From positions 60,208 to 124,207 of the forward strand of contig CAZTTO010000011.1 of assembly GCA_964616465.1 (NCBI GenBank): a stretch of 64,000 bases of DNA, read 5' to 3'. A program made the position numbers and the translations under genes. This stretch comes from JAFLBI01 sp964616465. GTDB lineage: Bacteria > Bacteroidota > Bacteroidia > Chitinophagales > Chitinophagaceae. How positions within the stretch are numbered: position 1 is the stretch's first letter; every line of letters starts with the position of its first letter. Under the pieces are notes generated by a model. The model searched no databases and had not been told where the DNA came from. It saw nothing but the letters and a program-made list of their open reading frames with translations. Below are positions 18,376 to 26,770 of the stretch, piece after piece.

Positions 18376-19434
18376 CTACTTTTTACTCTCACCGCCTTCC
18401 AAAAGCACACGCAAACTCTCTAATAATATAGCCTGCTTCCTTCCAATAAATACTTTCTCACGATCAGTCGGTATTCGCATGGCATATTTTTTACCTTCGG
18501 AAAGTACCAAATCGAACCCCGGATTTAATCGGTTAAAATGATTGATATCTAGTAACAACTGATTACTCACTACAACCGACAAATACCTTCCACTTACTTC
18601 AATTTCAACGGTTTGTGCCAGCTCTTCGGCACTTAAGCCCCGATCATTAGCTGAAATTTGGTTGGATTTAAATTGAACGGTTTCTTCCTTGGTCATAGTG
18701 GTGAATCCCCCTCCCCCCTCAAACACATAATGAGTTCCTATGAACTTTTTCACATGGTTCCTAGTCTCTTCGGGCAAAAAGTACTGCAAATCCCAAAAAT
18801 CCCTACTCCCCGATCGCTTTATAGCCTGATTTACTCGCCCCGCCCCCGCATTATAGGCAGCAATCACTAATAACCAGTCGCCAAATTGGCTGTACAATTC
18901 TCTTAACAGTTTAGCCGCAGCATGGGTGCTTTTGTAGTAATCTGTCCGCTCATCATACGGATACAACTTCAAACCTAAACGCTTTGCTTCAAAATCCATA
19001 ATCTGCCATGGACCAACCGCTCCTGCCCAACTTACTAAGCCACTGCGTAAATGACTTTCAATAACACTTAAATATTTCAACTCGCGGGGTAAGCCATAGG
19101 ACGTTAAAATTTGATCGTATAAGTCAAAATAAGGCCTTCCCCAATCTTTCATTTTCTCTAAACTCTTTGTATTCTTTCTCACATACTCCTGTACAAAGCC
19201 CACTGCACGTGGATTTAACTGAGCAACATAAGGCTGACTCTTATCGTATACATTAGCAGAAAATAGACTCTTAAACCCATATCGATCAACGGTAGTGTCT
19301 ACGTGATACTGCTCAGCACGTATTTGCTGAATAGCAAATAGTAACAGCAATATGATAGCCCATCTCAAACGAATGGATTCCTGAGAAATGACCGCATGCA
19401 ACGATTTAATATGCTTGATTGCTGGCTTAAGCAT
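18376..19434 (-). CDS. Membrane-anchored lytic murein transglycosylase (SLT/MltD type)
   Basis: 352 residues. A long basic N-terminus precedes one hydrophobic segment (LRWAIILLLLFAIQQI), so it is either a signal peptide or an anchor facing the periplasm. The SLT domain (~90-260) contains the catalytic glutamate in LSVIESHL, followed by GAVGPWQIMDFEAKRLGL and the AAYNAGAGRV motif. It cleaves the glycan strands of peptidoglycan. The region after 280 (VSGRYLSVVVSNQLLLDINHF) has the look of a degenerate LysM-like domain. It ends 6 bases after the gatA-side boundary in the same orientation as the genes upstream, so it may be the last gene of the tatA-gatA unit. Confidence 0.88.
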   Translation of the reverse strand: MLKPAIKHIKSLHAVISQESIRLRWAIILLLLFAIQQIRAEQYHVDTTVDRYGFKSLFSANVYDKSQPYVAQLNPRAVGFVQEYVRKNTKSLEKMKDWGRPYFDLYDQILTSYGLPRELKYLSVIESHLRSGLVSWAGAVGPWQIMDFEAKRLGLKLYPYDERTDYYKSTHAAAKLLRELYSQFGDWLLVIAAYNAGAGRVNQAIKRSGSRDFWDLQYFLPEETRNHVKKFIGTHYVFEGGGGFTTMTKEETVQFKSNQISANDRGLSAEELAQTVEIEVSGRYLSVVVSNQLLLDINHFNRLNPGFDLVLSEGKKYAMRIPTDREKVFIGRKQAILLESLRVLLEGGESKK

Positions 19435-19440
19435 GGCTCT

Positions 19441-20886
19441 TTACTTCTGCACATTCGCCATTAACTGGCGACTAATACTTAGCAAAGATAACTCCTCGCC
19501 TCGATTGGTCATAACTTGCAAACCAAATGGTAAGCCACTGCTATGCTGAAAGAGGGGCAATGAAATAGCCGGCATACCGGTTAAATTGGCAAGCACCGTA
19601 AAAATATCAGCTAAATACATATCGGTCGGGTTCTCCGATTTCTCGCCCATTTTCCAAGCGGGTGATGGAACCGTAGGCATCCAAATGGCATCGTACTTCT
19701 TTAAAATATCTGTCACCTGATCTAATAGCAAACGCCTAACCTGTTGCGCCTTACTGAAATATGCGTCATAGTATCCAGAACTGAGTACGTAGGTCCCGAG
19801 TAAAATTCGGCGTTGAACTTCCTTACCAAAGCCCTCTGATCTGCTTTTTATGTATAAATCGCTGAGTTCATACATAGGCGCTTGACTTCTATGTCCATAA
19901 CGAACACCATCGTACCTACTCAAATTACTGGAGGCTTCTGCAGTTGTGAGAATATAATAGGTTGGCACTATGTAGTCGAGCAGAGGAAGATTCACTTCTT
20001 CTACAATATTTCCCAACGCCTGAAAAGCTGAACATGCACCCAAAAAAGAGACTTTAATTTCTGGGTCTAAGGAAGGATGATGAACTGCTGAACCAATATA
20101 AGCGATCTTTCTTTTTTGATATAGATCGAATTGTTGTAAATCTTGCACATAATTTGGTACTGGCCAGCTTGCAACTGTACTATCCCATTCATCTTCACCT
20201 GCTATACATTGTAATACAAGCGCAGCATCTTCAACAGTTTTACTGAAAACTCCAATCTGATCAAAAGAAGATGCATAAGCAATTAAACCATGACGAGAAA
20301 CTCTTCCATAACTGGGCTTTAATCCAACAATTCCGCAAAAATCTGCTGGTTGTCTTACAGAACCACCTGTATCAGATCCTAGGCTCACCATGCAAAGATT
20401 CGCCGCTACTGCTGCTGCACTTCCTCCCGATGAACCCCCGGGCACTCGATCTGAATATTGGGGATGCTGAGCTGGACCATAAGCTGAATGTTCATTGCTG
20501 CTGCCCATCGCAAACTCATCGCAGTTTTGTCGGCCTATTATGATAGCACCTGCAGCTAGTAATCGTTCTACCGCTGTTGCATGATAGTTTGCCTTATAAC
20601 CGGCAAGCATTTTAGAAGCGGCAGTAACTGCATGTCCTTTGTAATGCAATACATCTTTAATACCTACAATAACCCCTTGAAGAGGCAAAAGTGAAGCGCC
20701 ATTTTGAATCAATTGATCCTGCTGAGCTGCTTGTGCCAATGCTTCTTGAGCGAATACCTCAATATAGGCATTCATTGCCCGATATTGCTGAATCCGATTA
20801 AGATACGCCTCTGTAGTCTGGAGAATGGTGGTTGCACCTTGTGCCAACGCCTCATGATAGGCAGCGATACTTTGAAACGGCTCCAC
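19441..20886 (-). CDS. gatA: Asp/Glu-tRNA(Asn/Gln) amidotransferase subunit A
   Basis: 481 residues, the usual GatA length. The amidase signature triad is visible: Lys near 77 in GIKDVLHYKG, Ser near 152 in GGSSGGSAAAVA and Ser near 176 in GSDTGGSVRQPADF. It releases ammonia from glutamine for conversion of mischarged Glu-tRNA(Gln) or Asp-tRNA(Asn) together with GatB and GatC, which are elsewhere. The start is a GTG at 20884-20886, 11 bases after tatA; no in-frame ATG lies before residue ~40, which would be inside the conserved part, and no upstream alternative is available. The same-strand spacing suggests an operon with tatA. Confidence 0.95.
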   Translation of the reverse strand: MEPFQSIAAYHEALAQGATTILQTTEAYLNRIQQYRAMNAYIEVFAQEALAQAAQQDQLIQNGASLLPLQGVIVGIKDVLHYKGHAVTAASKMLAGYKANYHATAVERLLAAGAIIIGRQNCDEFAMGSSNEHSAYGPAQHPQYSDRVPGGSSGGSAAAVAANLCMVSLGSDTGGSVRQPADFCGIVGLKPSYGRVSRHGLIAYASSFDQIGVFSKTVEDAALVLQCIAGEDEWDSTVASWPVPNYVQDLQQFDLYQKRKIAYIGSAVHHPSLDPEIKVSFLGACSAFQALGNIVEEVNLPLLDYIVPTYYILTTAEASSNLSRYDGVRYGHRSQAPMYELSDLYIKSRSEGFGKEVQRRILLGTYVLSSGYYDAYFSKAQQVRRLLLDQVTDILKKYDAIWMPTVPSPAWKMGEKSENPTDMYLADIFTVLANLTGMPAISLPLFQHSSGLPFGLQVMTNRGEELSLLSISRQLMANVQK

Positions 20887-20897
20887 CCCAAATAAAT

Positions 20898-21083
20898 TTA
20901 AGACTGGCTTTCTTTATCCTTCATGCCTTCTTCAATCTCACGCTTTACGTTGTTTTTTGCGTCGTTGAATTCACGGATACCTTTACCAATTCCGCGCATG
21001 AACTCAGGTATTTTCCTGCCGCCAAACAGCACCAGGATGGCCAATACGATGATAATAATTTCGGTTGTGCCTAAGCTACCCAT
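20898..21083 (-). CDS. tatA: Sec-independent (Tat) translocase subunit TatA/TatE
   Basis: 61 residues from the ATG at 21083 (a TTG two codons earlier is possible). The short N-terminal segment GTTEIIIIVLAILVLFGGRKIPE is the classic TatA membrane helix with the FGG.K.P hinge. The amphipathic helix GIGKGIREFNDAKNNVKREI and a charged tail follow. It forms the pore-like part of the twin-arginine export system. tatC is not in the window. The context upstream of gatA is consistent with Bacteroidota gene order. Confidence 0.95.
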   Translation of the reverse strand: MGSLGTTEIIIIVLAILVLFGGRKIPEFMRGIGKGIREFNDAKNNVKREIEEGMKDKESQS

Positions 21084-21143
21084 ATTCAAAATTTTAGAAA
21101 CGCAAATGTAAGGTAAATATCGCCAACCCCATGACCGTATAAC

Positions 21144-21171
21144 AAAAAAGCGGAAGGATAACCTTCCGCTT
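21144..21171 (-). terminator. Terminator of rplS
   Basis: AGCGGAAGG pairs perfectly with CCTTCCGCT around a four-base loop. On the minus strand a run of T follows (complement of 21144-21149). It lies 24 bases past the rplS stop codon. Confidence 0.9.
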
Positions 21172-21194
21172 CTGAAAATATGCTGTTGTAAAAA

Positions 21195-21545
21195 TTACAT
21201 ACGCTTTTCCTTGATACGTGCGCTCTTACCACTGCGCTCACGCAAGTAGAACAATTTAGCACGACGAACCTTACCTACTTTGTTCAAAATAATAGACTCG
21301 ATGTTGGGAGAATTGATAGGGAATAAACGCTCAACACCCACGCCATCGGAGATTTTACGAACTGTAAAGCTCATAGTAGCTCCAACACCCTGAATCTTAA
21401 TAACGTCTCCACGAAAACCCTGGATACGCTCTTTACCACCTTCAATGATTTTATAGTTAACAGTTACATTATCACCTGCCTTAAACTTAGGGTGATTTCT
21501 CTTTGCTGTAAGCTGCTCGTGTACAAATTGAACTGCTGCGTTCAT
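21195..21545 (-). CDS. rplS: 50S ribosomal protein L19
   Basis: 116 residues, the normal L19 length. Characteristic parts are FKAGDNVTVNYKI, ERIQGFRGDVIKIQG, TVRKISDGVGVERLFPI and the basic end KVRRAKLFYLRERSGKSARI. L19 sits at the interface of the 30S and 50S subunits. The gene stands alone between its own promoter with a leader hairpin and a strong terminator; rimM and trmD, frequent neighbours in other phyla, are absent here. Confidence 0.98.
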   Translation of the reverse strand: MNAAVQFVHEQLTAKRNHPKFKAGDNVTVNYKIIEGGKERIQGFRGDVIKIQGVGATMSFTVRKISDGVGVERLFPINSPNIESIILNKVGKVRRAKLFYLRERSGKSARIKEKRM

Positions 21546-21561
21546 AACTAAAAGTTTTTAT

Positions 21562-21578
21562 CTCCGATTTTTTCGGAG
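21562..21578 (-). promoter_or_regulatory. Hairpin at the 5' end of the rplS leader
   Basis: CTCCGA and TCGGAG form a perfect 6-bp stem with a five-base loop. It lies immediately downstream of the predicted transcription start and ~17 bases before the start codon. It could protect the mRNA end or serve as an autoregulatory site; neither is shown. Confidence 0.5.
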
Positions 21579-21580
21579 GG

Positions 21581-21610
21581 CAAAGGTAATGACTTGGCCC
21601 GAAAAACAAA
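21581..21610 (-). promoter_or_regulatory. Bacteroidota-type promoter of rplS
   Basis: On the minus strand TTTG (21607-21610) is followed after 18 bases by TACCTTTG (21581-21588). This matches the -33 TTTG and -7 TAnnTTTG elements known for the Bacteroidota primary sigma factor, with suitable spacing. Confidence 0.75.
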
Positions 21611-21626
21611 AGGATTTTCTAAAAAA

Positions 21627-23201
21627 TTATCTCGCCACGTTTACAGCACGCTTTTCACGTATAACTGTAACTTTAATTTGACCAGGATAGGTCATCTCTG
21701 TTTGAATCTTCTGAGCAATCTCGAATGACAAACGATCGCTATCGCTATCGCTTACCTTTTCAGCCTCTACAATCACCCTGAGTTCACGACCTGCCTGGAT
21801 AGCGTATGCCTTCTCAACACCCTGATAACCAAGGGCTAAGTTTTCTAGATCCTTGATACGCTGAATATATTGCTGCATGATCTCACGACGAGCACCCGGA
21901 CGAGCACCGCTAATGGCGTCGCAGGCTTGTATAATTGGAGAAATTACATACAACATCTCCATTTCATCGTGGTGGGCACCTATTGCGTTTACAACAGCAG
22001 GGTTTTCACCATATTTCTCAGCAAGCTTAGCTCCCAACAAAGCGTGGCTTAATTCAGTTTCCTCATCGGGCACTTTACCAATATCGTGTAATAAGCCGGC
22101 ACGCTTAGCCAATTTGGGGTTCAAACCTAATTCAGCAGCCATAATACCGCATAAATTGGCAGTTTCACGACTATGCATGAGTAGGTTTTGTCCATATGAA
22201 CTGCGGAAACGCATTCTTCCCACCATTCTTATTAGCTCTTTATGCAAACCATGAATACCCAACTCCATTGCTGTTCTTTCGCCAATTTCTATCACCTGAT
22301 CTTCAATCTGACGGCGGGTTTTTTCAACCACTTCCTCAATACGAGCCGGGTGAATACGTCCATCAGCCACCAAACGCTGTAGACTCAAACGAGCAATCTC
22401 TCTTCTCAACGGATCGAAAGATGATAGAATAATTGCCTCGGGTGTATCATCTACAATTAAATCAACTCCTGTCGCCGCTTCAATGGCGCGGATATTTCGT
22501 CCCTCACGACCAATAATCTGACCTTTAATCTCATCTGTATCTAAATGGAAAACAGTTACAGCGTTTTCGATAGCCTGTTCTGCAGCAGTACGCTGGATGG
22601 TTTGAATGACAATTTTTCTAGCTTCCTTATTTGCTTTTTGCTTAGCGTCTTCAATGATTTCCTGCTGAAGCACCAATGCCCTAGTCTGAGCTTCTTGCTT
22701 GAGAGATTCTACTAACTGAGCTTTTGCATCCTCTGCGCTTAAACCAGCAATTTTTTCTAATCTGCGAATATGCTCTTCCTGGTGTTTTTCAAGTTCGGTG
22801 CGTTTCAAATTAACCACCTCAATTTGACGGTTGAGGTTTTCTTTAATGGCATCATTCTCGCGAATCTGCTTTTCTAAAGCAGTTTCCTTTTGATTAATGC
22901 TGATTTCTTTTTGCTTAATGCGGTTTTCTTGTTCACCAATCTTTCTGTTTTTGTCCAATACCTCTCTATCGTGCTCAGCTTTTAACTGCACGAATTTCTC
23001 CTTAGCCTCCAACATCTTCTCTTTTTTGATGGTTTCGGCTCTTATTTCGGCCTCTTTTAAGATTGTTTGGGCTTGTAATTCCGCTTCTTCAACTGCTTTT
23101 TGTGTGTTTTTAGCAAAAATGAATTTACCCGACACCACACCTACCGCTAAACCGGCAATTCCTGTGAGTATAGTTATGATAATAGGATCCATGAATGACA
23201 T
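21627..23201 (-). CDS. rny: Ribonuclease Y
   Basis: 524 residues from the ATG at 23201 (MSFMDPIIITILTGIAGLAV); the longer reading starts at TTG and would add an unlikely N-terminus. The protein has one N-terminal membrane helix and a long charged coiled coil to about residue 200. A KH domain carries GREGRNIRAIE near 234, and an HD hydrolase domain carries AGLLHDIGKVPDEE near 371. It is a membrane-bound endoribonuclease that starts mRNA turnover. An unusual structured-looking gap of ~130 bases separates it from zapA upstream. Confidence 0.96.
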   Translation of the reverse strand: MSFMDPIIITILTGIAGLAVGVVSGKFIFAKNTQKAVEEAELQAQTILKEAEIRAETIKKEKMLEAKEKFVQLKAEHDREVLDKNRKIGEQENRIKQKEISINQKETALEKQIRENDAIKENLNRQIEVVNLKRTELEKHQEEHIRRLEKIAGLSAEDAKAQLVESLKQEAQTRALVLQQEIIEDAKQKANKEARKIVIQTIQRTAAEQAIENAVTVFHLDTDEIKGQIIGREGRNIRAIEAATGVDLIVDDTPEAIILSSFDPLRREIARLSLQRLVADGRIHPARIEEVVEKTRRQIEDQVIEIGERTAMELGIHGLHKELIRMVGRMRFRSSYGQNLLMHSRETANLCGIMAAELGLNPKLAKRAGLLHDIGKVPDEETELSHALLGAKLAEKYGENPAVVNAIGAHHDEMEMLYVISPIIQACDAISGARPGARREIMQQYIQRIKDLENLALGYQGVEKAYAIQAGRELRVIVEAEKVSDSDSDRLSFEIAQKIQTEMTYPGQIKVTVIREKRAVNVAR

Positions 23202-23225
23202 GTGTTTTTTGAATATTCTGAATAT

Positions 23226-23327
23226 GGCAGCACACAATTCTCATGCTTTCTGCACTTTGTATGTTGGCGAAGATAAAAAATTAACCCTTGCAATGTTGCA
23301 ATCGTCTAAGAATTCCACGAAACAGCC
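23226..23327 (-). ncRNA. Candidate small RNA (possible 6S-like) between zapA and rny
   Basis: The minus-strand sequence of this gap can fold into a long rod. The ends GGC and GCC can pair, as can GAATTCT near the 5' side with AGAATT near the 3' side, leaving large internal bubbles. A small hairpin TTGCAA-CA-TTGCAA is visible inside. My recollection is that 6S RNA genes of Bacteroidota often lie beside zapA, which is why I name 6S; I cannot verify this or identify the RNA by sequence alone. Confidence 0.3.
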
Positions 23328-23332
23328 ACTCA

Positions 23333-23632
23333 CTATTCGCGATCCGACTTAAGGGCATCTTGCAATGCAGTAGAAATTTGTTGTAACCGTGCTTGTACGT
23401 TGGCTACATCGCGTTTAAGTTCGGTTTCTTCTTTGGTTTCTGTAGCCAACCAAATAAGTACCATGGCAATGTAATCTTGCATATCCTTACCGGCAAACTG
23501 TCCCTTAAACTCAAGAATTTTATCGTTAATGAGTTTAACAGTACCTCTAACTGCCTCCTCATCATTTGGCTCAATCTTAATTCTATACGACCTGTCGCCA
23601 ATTACAATTTGTATAGGTATCAACTCTTCCAT
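23333..23632 (-). CDS. zapA: Cell division protein ZapA
   Basis: 99 residues. The N-terminal half (IPIQIVIGDRSYRIKIEPND) is the beta domain of ZapA and the C-terminal half (TKEETELKRDVANVQARLQQ) is its coiled coil. It bundles FtsZ protofilaments at midcell. The start codon overlaps the stop of the upstream coiled-coil gene by one base, so the two should be translated as a pair. Confidence 0.9.
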   Translation of the reverse strand: MEELIPIQIVIGDRSYRIKIEPNDEEAVRGTVKLINDKILEFKGQFAGKDMQDYIAMVLIWLATETKEETELKRDVANVQARLQQISTALQDALKSDRE

Positions 23633-23922
23633 TAGTTAGTATGCAAGATGGCCAAACAGGCATCTATTTCTTTGAGGTATTGATTAATCTTTTTTTCCAG
23701 CTGCTTCTTTTCATCTTCGCTCCAGCCCGCTTTTGCTAATTGAGCTTGTTCTAATTGTTGTCTTAACAACTGAAGCCCTTTTTCTTGATTTTCTTTGGCC
23801 AATTCTGCATCCGACAACTGCTTGCGCAATCGCTGATTCTCCTTTTGCAATTGCTGTTGCAAACGAATCAACTTGGTGACCTGCTGCTGAATTTGTTCCA
23901 GTTGTTGGTGAATGGCTTCCAT
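23632..23922 (-). CDS. Small coiled-coil protein coupled to ZapA (ZapB-like position)
   Basis: 96 residues, almost wholly predicted coiled coil and rich in Gln, Leu and Lys (LEQIQQQVTKLIRLQQQLQK). It has no signal peptide and no membrane segment. It sits between pheT and zapA with nearly no gap on either side. Size and composition are like those of ZapB-type division proteins, and co-translation with ZapA suggests a partner role in the divisome. The function is inferred from context only. Confidence 0.7.
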   Translation of the reverse strand: MEAIHQQLEQIQQQVTKLIRLQQQLQKENQRLRKQLSDAELAKENQEKGLQLLRQQLEQAQLAKAGWSEDEKKQLEKKINQYLKEIDACLAILHTN

Positions 23923-23931
23923 GATAATCTT

Positions 23932-26376
23932 TTAGGCTTTTCTGATTTCAGCTTGAAGTTGCTGCTCCAACTGCTGCATCAGCTTATTCATCATGCTATC
24001 AATTTCTTTATCGGTTAATGTCTTTTCAACATCTTGGAAAGTGCAACTAATAGCAATTGACTTCTTACCCTGTCCCAATTTATCACTTTCAAACACATCA
24101 AACAAGCGAGTCGACTTTAATTTTCTCAAATTGGTCTGTTGAATCACTTCCTCTACCCTACTATATGTAATTTTTCGGTCAATAATCATTGCCACATCGC
24201 GCTGAACAGATGGGAATTTGGGTATTTCTTGGTACACTACAGGACTTTTACGAACTGCTTTTAATAAAGCAGCCACTTCTATCTGCGCGAAGTAAACTGG
24301 TTGCTTTATATCCCAAGTACTCATTTGCTTTGGAGATATTTCAGACAATTCACCTAGTTGTTGCTTGCCGGAAAATAGTTGAAGACTAGCTGTGTGCTCA
24401 TTTTGCTTCCATTGTAAGTTGGATATGCCTAGTGATAATCCTAAAGCATCTATTAGTCCTTTTAATACATACAAATCACTGGCAATACCTTGCCCTTTCC
24501 ATGTAGCATCCTGCCATTGACCAGTCATCCAAATACCTAATTGCTCTTTTTCTTCATACTTACCTGCCTCTGAAGTGCTGTATGTTTTACCAATTTCAAA
24601 GAACCGCAACTGCTGCATTTTCCTATTGAGGTTGTATGAAATAGATTCTAACCCAGTTTCCAATAAGGATGGACGCATAATATCTAAATCGGCACTCAAG
24701 CTATTCAACATCTTCACCGAAGTCGACAATACCTCTTCGCTGTAGTACTTACTATTGGTAATACTATTGGTCACAATTTCATGAAATCCTCTTCCTGCTA
24801 AATATTGTGCAATTTTTTCTCTGAATTTTTCTTTGTCGGCATAACGATCAACTGCTGGACTTAATAAAATCTTTTCAGGAATAGGTATTTGATCCAAGCC
24901 ATCAATACGAAGAATTTCTTCAACAATATCGGCTGGGTGACTAATATCTGTTTTGCTGAAAGGCACGGCAACCCACATTTCATCCATACCCTCTTTAATA
25001 AAGTCAAATCCCAAACTTGTAAGGATTTTGCGAATGGCATCTGGATGATAATTTTTACCGCTGAGCTTTTTAATATAATGATACCTTACAGCAATTTCTT
25101 TCTTGGGTTGAGGGGAAGGATATACATCAATGACTGGCCCAACAATTTCGCCGCCTGCAATTTCTAGAATCATTTGTGCAGCGCGCTTCAATACTTGTAA
25201 TGTTTGACTAATATCAACTCCTTTTTCAAAATGTGTTGCAGCATCCGTTCTTAATCCATGACGCAAAGATGTTCTTCTTACAAATGTTGAATCAAAACAT
25301 GCGCTTTCTAAAAAGATAGAAGTAGTTGCATCTGCAACACCACTATGCAATCCACCAAATACTCCCGCAATGCACATTGGCCCCTCTCCATCACAAATCA
25401 TTACATCAGATGCATCTAATTTCCTTTCCTTCTCATCGAGTGTAATAAATGGGGTTCCTTCTTTCAAACATGCTACACGAACTTTCCCGCCTTTAATAGC
25501 TGCTGCATCAAAAGCATGAAGTGGCTGTCCCGTTTCATGTAAAATATAGTTGGTAATATCAACCAGGTTATTAATGGGTCGTAGTCCAATGGCTCGCAAA
25601 GCATTCGCTAACCAATCGGGCGAAGGCGCCACTTTTACACCTTGTATAGTAATGCCAGCGTAGCGTTTGCACCCAGTTGCTTCTTCAATAGTTACTTCAA
25701 AAGGAGCCGGCAATGTTGATTCAGGCAAATTGACCTGCACTAATGGAGAAGTTGGGCGAATATCTTTTTTGAAATGATGATTTAAATAGGCGCAAAGGTC
25801 GCGTGCAACACCCAAATGACTCATTGCATCCATTCTATTTGGAGTTAGTCCAATTTCATATACAAAATCTTGGTAAGGCTTGAAATATTCAGCCGCAGGC
25901 ATACCAACTTGTAAGTCATTTGGCAAAATCATAATGCCATCATGCGAAGAACCTATGCCTAATTCATCTTCAGCGCAAATCATGCCATGACTTTCAACCC
26001 CTCTGATTTTAGCAACTTTCATAGTTAATGGATCGCCAGAAGTAGGGTAAATAGTAGTACCAACTGTAGCAACTGCAACTGTTTGTCCAACTGCTACATT
26101 CGGAGCGCCGCAAACAATTTGCAATGGTGCCTCTGCTGCAATATCTACTGTTGTCAATCGAAGTTTATCTGCATTAGGATGCTGTTCGCAAGTCAATACT
26201 TTCCCTATCACAACGCCTGAAAGCCCACCTTGAATGGTTTCAAATGGAGTTATACTCTCTACTTCCAATCCTATTGATGTTAATATCTTACCGATTCTTT
26301 CAGGCTCCATCACTTCAGGTAACTCTTCCTGCACCTGACCGAGGTATCGGCATAGCCATTGATATGAAATTGTCAT
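23932..26376 (-). CDS. pheT: Phenylalanine-tRNA ligase beta subunit
   Basis: 814 residues from the ATG at 26376 (MTISYQWLCRYLG); the upstream TTG reading is not needed. The EMAP-like tRNA-binding domain (GVVIGKVLTCEQHPNADKL, ~43-150) is followed by the B3/B4 editing region, the B5 domain, the catalytic-like core and the C-terminal anticodon-binding FDX-ACB domain (FPSVQRDVAMIIDRKITYS). It pairs with PheS, which is not in the window. It is the first gene of a leftward unit that continues with the coiled-coil gene and zapA. Confidence 0.97.
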   Translation of the reverse strand: MTISYQWLCRYLGQVQEELPEVMEPERIGKILTSIGLEVESITPFETIQGGLSGVVIGKVLTCEQHPNADKLRLTTVDIAAEAPLQIVCGAPNVAVGQTVAVATVGTTIYPTSGDPLTMKVAKIRGVESHGMICAEDELGIGSSHDGIMILPNDLQVGMPAAEYFKPYQDFVYEIGLTPNRMDAMSHLGVARDLCAYLNHHFKKDIRPTSPLVQVNLPESTLPAPFEVTIEEATGCKRYAGITIQGVKVAPSPDWLANALRAIGLRPINNLVDITNYILHETGQPLHAFDAAAIKGGKVRVACLKEGTPFITLDEKERKLDASDVMICDGEGPMCIAGVFGGLHSGVADATTSIFLESACFDSTFVRRTSLRHGLRTDAATHFEKGVDISQTLQVLKRAAQMILEIAGGEIVGPVIDVYPSPQPKKEIAVRYHYIKKLSGKNYHPDAIRKILTSLGFDFIKEGMDEMWVAVPFSKTDISHPADIVEEILRIDGLDQIPIPEKILLSPAVDRYADKEKFREKIAQYLAGRGFHEIVTNSITNSKYYSEEVLSTSVKMLNSLSADLDIMRPSLLETGLESISYNLNRKMQQLRFFEIGKTYSTSEAGKYEEKEQLGIWMTGQWQDATWKGQGIASDLYVLKGLIDALGLSLGISNLQWKQNEHTASLQLFSGKQQLGELSEISPKQMSTWDIKQPVYFAQIEVAALLKAVRKSPVVYQEIPKFPSVQRDVAMIIDRKITYSRVEEVIQQTNLRKLKSTRLFDVFESDKLGQGKKSIAISCTFQDVEKTLTDKEIDSMMNKLMQQLEQQLQAEIRKA

Positions 26377-26397
26377 GCTTGTTTCTGTAATCTGCCG

Positions 26398-26405
26398 CAA
26401 ATATA
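26398..26405 (-). promoter_or_regulatory. -7 element upstream of pheT
   Basis: TATATTTG on the minus strand fits TAnnTTTG exactly and ends 21 bases before the pheT ATG. No good TTTG at the -33 distance is visible. Confidence 0.45.
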
Positions 26406-26478
26406 ACAGAATACCAACAGTTCAGGCTGCAACCTGTAGACACTTTCAACATGGGTAAATGGAGTATCGAAATTGTTT

Positions 26479-26579
26479 TGTGTATAAAAATTTTTCTGCA
26501 CAAAGGGTGTGCAAAAGACTGTGCAGATGTCGGAAAACTTTTTTAATTTGAGGATAAACCCAAACAAATCTGTGGAAAA
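26479..26579. other. oriC: Candidate replication origin: cluster of DnaA-box-like sites
   Basis: The 394-base gap between divergent pheT and dnaB (26377-26770) contains three exact matches to the DnaA box TTWTNCACA on the minus strand: 26479-26487 (TTATACACA), 26508-26516 (TTTTGCACA) and 26571-26579 (TTTTCCACA). Two near matches lie between them, at 26494-26502 (plus strand) and 26520-26528 (minus strand). The first four are spaced by 12 to 15 bases. AT-rich stretches lie within the cluster. All genes to the left run leftward and most to the right run rightward, as expected around an origin. Functional status is inference. Confidence 0.5.
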
Positions 26580-26770
26580 GCAGGTTAAAAAGGTGAAGAA
26601 ACGTTGCAAAGCAGGTGGATTAAAATCGGTAGGAAGAAAGATGAATTAAGCCGTTTTCACCCCTTATATTCGTTTCCCTTTTGGAAAAAAGGACAAGAAT
26701 TTACAAAAGCTTCACAAGGGCTTAACCTAAAGGAAACAAATCTTTCAGAATAACCAACAAGCAAGCAAAA

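Noticed and set aside
26373..26609. Minus-strand frames across the pheT-dnaB gap (26315-26609)
   Set aside because: They overlap the DnaA-box cluster, have Cys/Phe-rich unlikely composition and no homology that I recognise; the region reads as non-coding.
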